The position numbers and the translations under genes were made by a program. From NCBI GenBank assembly GCA_903866425.1, contig CAIPNN010000051.1:1-14829 (forward strand): DNA of 14,829 nucleotides, given 5' to 3'. Position 1 is the stretch's first letter. Each line of letters starts with the position of its first letter. The notes beneath the pieces are model-generated. The model saw nothing but the letters and a program-made list of their open reading frames with translations, ran no database searches and was not told the DNA's origin. The DNA comes from an uncultured Actinomycetes bacterium. GTDB taxonomy: Bacteria; Actinomycetota; Thermoleophilia; Miltoncostaeales; Miltoncostaeaceae. Of the stretch, positions 12,868 to 14,829 are shown piece after piece.

Positions 12868-14025
12868 ATGGACACCACTGCATTCGTCGATCGGCAGGGC
12901 CTCGCCGGGTACGACCTGGGCACCGATCACCCGCTCGCGCCCGTCAATCGCGAGCTGGCCATCGACCTCATCCGCATGTACGGCATGCTTGATCGCGACG
13001 ACGTGACGGTCCTCCCGCCGGGTACGTGTGATGAGGACCTCATCGCCCGCGTGCACACGCCGGCGTACATGGCTCAGGTGCGGCGCTACAGCGCGCAACC
13101 GGCCCTTGCCCATGCCTTTGAGGCGGGTATGTGGGGCTTGGCGGCCGGCGGTGACACCCCTGCGTTCGCGGGGATGCACGAGGCAGCCGTGGCGGTCTGC
13201 GGCGCGTCGGTGACGGCTGCCATGGAGGTGTGGGAGGGGCGCGCCACACGGGTGTTCTCCGCCGCCGGCGGTCTGCACCATGCCTTTGCCAACAAGGCCA
13301 ATGGCTTCTGCATCTACAACGACGCCGCCGTGGCCATTCAGGCCCTGCTCGATGCGGGCGCCGAGCGCGTCGCGTACGTCGATGTGGATGTGCACCACGG
13401 GGATGGCACACAGTTCATCTTCTACGACGATCCCCGCGTGCTCACGTGCTCGGTGCATGAGAGCGGGCGGTACCTGTTCCCGGGCACCGGCGCGCTTGAT
13501 GAGCGCGGGGTGGGGAAGGGCGCGGGCACCTCGGTGAATATCCCGCTGCCGGCATATGCCGGTGACGGCCCGTACATGCGTGCAATCGAGGACGTCATCG
13601 TGCCGGCGGTGCGCAACTTCGCCCCCGACATCATCGTCACTCAGGACGGTGTTGACCCCCATCATCAGGACCCGCTGGCGCACTTGCAGGTGCGCATGGC
13701 GACGTTCCCGCGCCTCTGGCGGGTACTGCACGACATGGCCGACGAGGGGACCGACGGGCGGTGGATCGCTCTGGGTGGCGGTGGCTACAACGTTGATGTG
13801 CTGCCGCGCGCGTGGGCCCTGCTGTTTGCCGAGATGACCGGCGCTGCACTGCCCGACGACATCCCGCCTGAGTGGCTCACGCTGGCCCGCGACCTCACCG
13901 GCCGTGACGATCTCACGGCACGCCTCATGGATGACCCGGAGCCCGAGGTGGACGAGGCAGAGCGCACACGCGCTGACCTTGAGGGTCACGAGGTGGTGGA
14001 CGAGGCCATTCGCCTGTGGGCGTGA
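12868..14025 (+). CDS. acuC: AcuC-like histone-deacetylase-fold protein
   Basis: This 385-residue protein matches AcuC in length and carries the arginase/deacetylase active site: H137-H138 in AAGGLHHAF, zinc ligands D174 and H176 in VDVDVHHGDG, a third ligand D268 in HHQDPLAHL, and catalytic Tyr Y307 in GGGGYN. Such zinc enzymes remove acyl groups from lysines; AcuC in Bacillus reactivates acetyl-CoA synthetase. That role is inferred here: no acsA or acetyltransferase gene is in view, so the substrate is open. The start region reads TTG-GTG-GTG-ATG (12859-12870); ATG 12868 is chosen, and an upstream choice adds at most three residues. The stop overlaps the next start by GTGA. The last 40 residues are acidic. 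Confidence 0.88.
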   Translation: MDTTAFVDRQGLAGYDLGTDHPLAPVNRELAIDLIRMYGMLDRDDVTVLPPGTCDEDLIARVHTPAYMAQVRRYSAQPALAHAFEAGMWGLAAGGDTPAFAGMHEAAVAVCGASVTAAMEVWEGRATRVFSAAGGLHHAFANKANGFCIYNDAAVAIQALLDAGAERVAYVDVDVHHGDGTQFIFYDDPRVLTCSVHESGRYLFPGTGALDERGVGKGAGTSVNIPLPAYAGDGPYMRAIEDVIVPAVRNFAPDIIVTQDGVDPHHQDPLAHLQVRMATFPRLWRVLHDMADEGTDGRWIALGGGGYNVDVLPRAWALLFAEMTGAALPDDIPPEWLTLARDLTGRDDLTARLMDDPEPEVDEAERTRADLEGHEVVDEAIRLWA

Positions 14026-14603
14026 CCCCGGCGATGTGGCGCGAGGCCGGCGACCCGAAGGGTGCCCACGACCTCTGCGAGTCGCTGTCGTCGCGCGCGC
14101 GGTACGAGCATTCACGCGGGGTGGCGCAGCGCGCGGCACGCGCGGCGCAGTTGGTGCGGCTGCCCGCGGACGAGCGCCGGCTGCTGCTTGCCGCCGCCTG
14201 GCTGCACGACATCGGGTACGCCCTGTCGTCGGGGTACCACCCGGTGGAAGGTGCGCGCGTGCTGCGGCGCGCGGGGCACGAGCGGCTGGCCCGTCTGGTG
14301 GCCCACCATTCGGGCGCGGCGGAGCGGGGTCACCTGCTGGGTGTTCCGGATGTCGCCGCCGAGTTCCCGATGCCGAGCGGCCCAGATCGCGGCCTGCTCG
14401 ACCTGCTTGATGTGTCGGACCTGTTGAGCGGCCCCGACGGCGAAGCAATCACGCCGGTCGTGCGCCTGCGCATGATGGTCGAGCGCAAGGGCCCCGACGC
14501 ACCATCGGTGCAGATGCTCGTGCGGAATGTCGACCGTCTTGGTGCACAGCCCGATACCCGTCGGCTCATTGAGTTGCTGTCAGACGCAGCGGTGCCCGCG
14601 TGA
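14022..14603 (+). CDS. HD-domain protein (predicted metal-dependent phosphohydrolase)
   Basis: The 193-residue protein has HD-fold metal ligands: H30 in YEHSRGVA, the H62-D63 pair in WLHDIGYA, a HH pair in ARLVAHHSG near 92-93, and a later Asp in LLDVSDLL. HD proteins usually cleave phosphate esters of nucleotides or related compounds; the compact single-domain form does not reveal the substrate. GTG 14022 overlaps the deacetylase stop (GTGA), which favours coupled translation; GTG 14016 and ATG 14034 are alternatives. It in turn overlaps the next gene by GTGA. This tight chain suggests co-expression with the deacetylase and the LOG-family gene, but a shared pathway is not shown. Confidence 0.82.
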   Translation: MTPAMWREAGDPKGAHDLCESLSSRARYEHSRGVAQRAARAAQLVRLPADERRLLLAAAWLHDIGYALSSGYHPVEGARVLRRAGHERLARLVAHHSGAAERGHLLGVPDVAAEFPMPSGPDRGLLDLLDVSDLLSGPDGEAITPVVRLRMMVERKGPDAPSVQMLVRNVDRLGAQPDTRRLIELLSDAAVPA

Positions 14604-14829
14604 GCCGCGTGGTGGCGGTGTTCGGCAGTTCCCGTATCGCGCCCGATCACCCGGACGCCATTGCGGCCGAGCGCCTTGGACGACTGCTGGGTGAGGCGGG
14701 ATGGGTCGTGGCCACCGGCGGCCACGAGGGGGCGATGGCTGCCGTGTCGCGCGGCGCACATGCGGCGGGGGCGCACGTGGTTGGCGTCACACTGCCCGGG
14801 CCGCAGGGGCGCACACCCAATGCGTGGGT
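14600..14829 (+). CDS. LOG-family (lysine decarboxylase-like) protein, 5' part
   Basis: The first 76 codons run off the right edge. They show a Rossmann-type start (VVAVFGSSRIAP), then LGRLLGEAGWVVATGG and EGAMAAVSRGAH, the pattern of LOG-family proteins often misnamed lysine decarboxylases. Characterised members cleave nucleoside 5'-monophosphates to base and ribose phosphate. The family's PGGxGTxxE motif would lie beyond the window, so activity cannot be judged. GTG 14600 overlaps the HD-gene stop by GTGA. Confidence 0.8.
   Translation, partial: MSRVVAVFGSSRIAPDHPDAIAAERLGRLLGEAGWVVATGGHEGAMAAVSRGAHAAGAHVVGVTLPGPQGRTPNAW

Noticed and set aside
12853..14448. 531-codon minus-strand open frame opposite the deacetylase and HD genes
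   Set aside because: Low-complexity Arg/Ala/His product with no motif; the plus-strand genes have complete active sites.
1..14829. CRISPR array, insertion sequence, tRNA/rRNA, phage or defence genes
   Set aside because: No spaced direct repeats, transposase motifs, tRNA-like cloverleaf or rRNA-like stretches were seen, and every long gap is under 160 bases.

Overview
The window is GC-rich DNA with long, tightly packed genes, frequent GTG starts, GTGA stop/start overlaps and few strong Shine-Dalgarno sites. This points to a high-GC actinobacterium. A deep-branching lineage such as Thermoleophilia is my guess from gene style, not a measured placement.

Layout: (1) 1-1154: the tail of an unidentified gene, then an AT-rich control region with two inverted repeats, a MarR-type regulator and an SRPBCC-fold protein. 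(2) 1155-5350, plus strand, a nitrogen block: ammonium transporter Amt1, a HAD phosphatase, a second ammonium transporter (Amt2, with a signal peptide) and a P-II signalling protein. Amt2 and P-II form a compact pair with the two best ribosome binding sites in the window. The P-II protein has Thr instead of Tyr at position 51, the usual covalent modification site. (3) 5347-8658, minus strand: a CxxC zinc-ribbon protein, a secreted protein of unknown function, an OmpR-type response regulator and its HAMP histidine kinase. Regulator and kinase overlap by GTGA. The kinase and P-II genes converge and share one palindromic CTAG as both stop codons. The strong intrinsic terminator of the P-II operon lies inside the last codons of the kinase. 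(4) 8757-14829, plus strand: glutamine-dependent NAD+ synthetase, a subtilisin-like secreted protease with no ATG/GTG start available, a short-chain dehydrogenase, an AcuC-like deacetylase, an HD-domain protein and the start of a LOG-family (lysine-decarboxylase-like) gene. The last three are chained by GTGA overlaps.

How they may work together: Amt1 and Amt2 import ammonium, and P-II would gate at least Amt2 according to ATP/ADP and 2-oxoglutarate. The T51 substitution suggests that tyrosine modification at residue 51 does not control this one. The two-component system is a separate unit, possibly concerned with the envelope because a secreted protein precedes it. The right-hand genes look like metabolic housekeeping (NAD synthesis, deacetylation, nucleotide-type hydrolases) around one exported protease.

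I saw no RNA gene, insertion sequence, CRISPR array, phage gene or obvious defence system. The most interesting signals are the variant P-II, the terminator hidden in the opposing kinase gene with shared stop codons, the structured leader before Amt2, the likely CTG start of the protease, and several genes with a -10-like box placed as for leaderless mRNAs.
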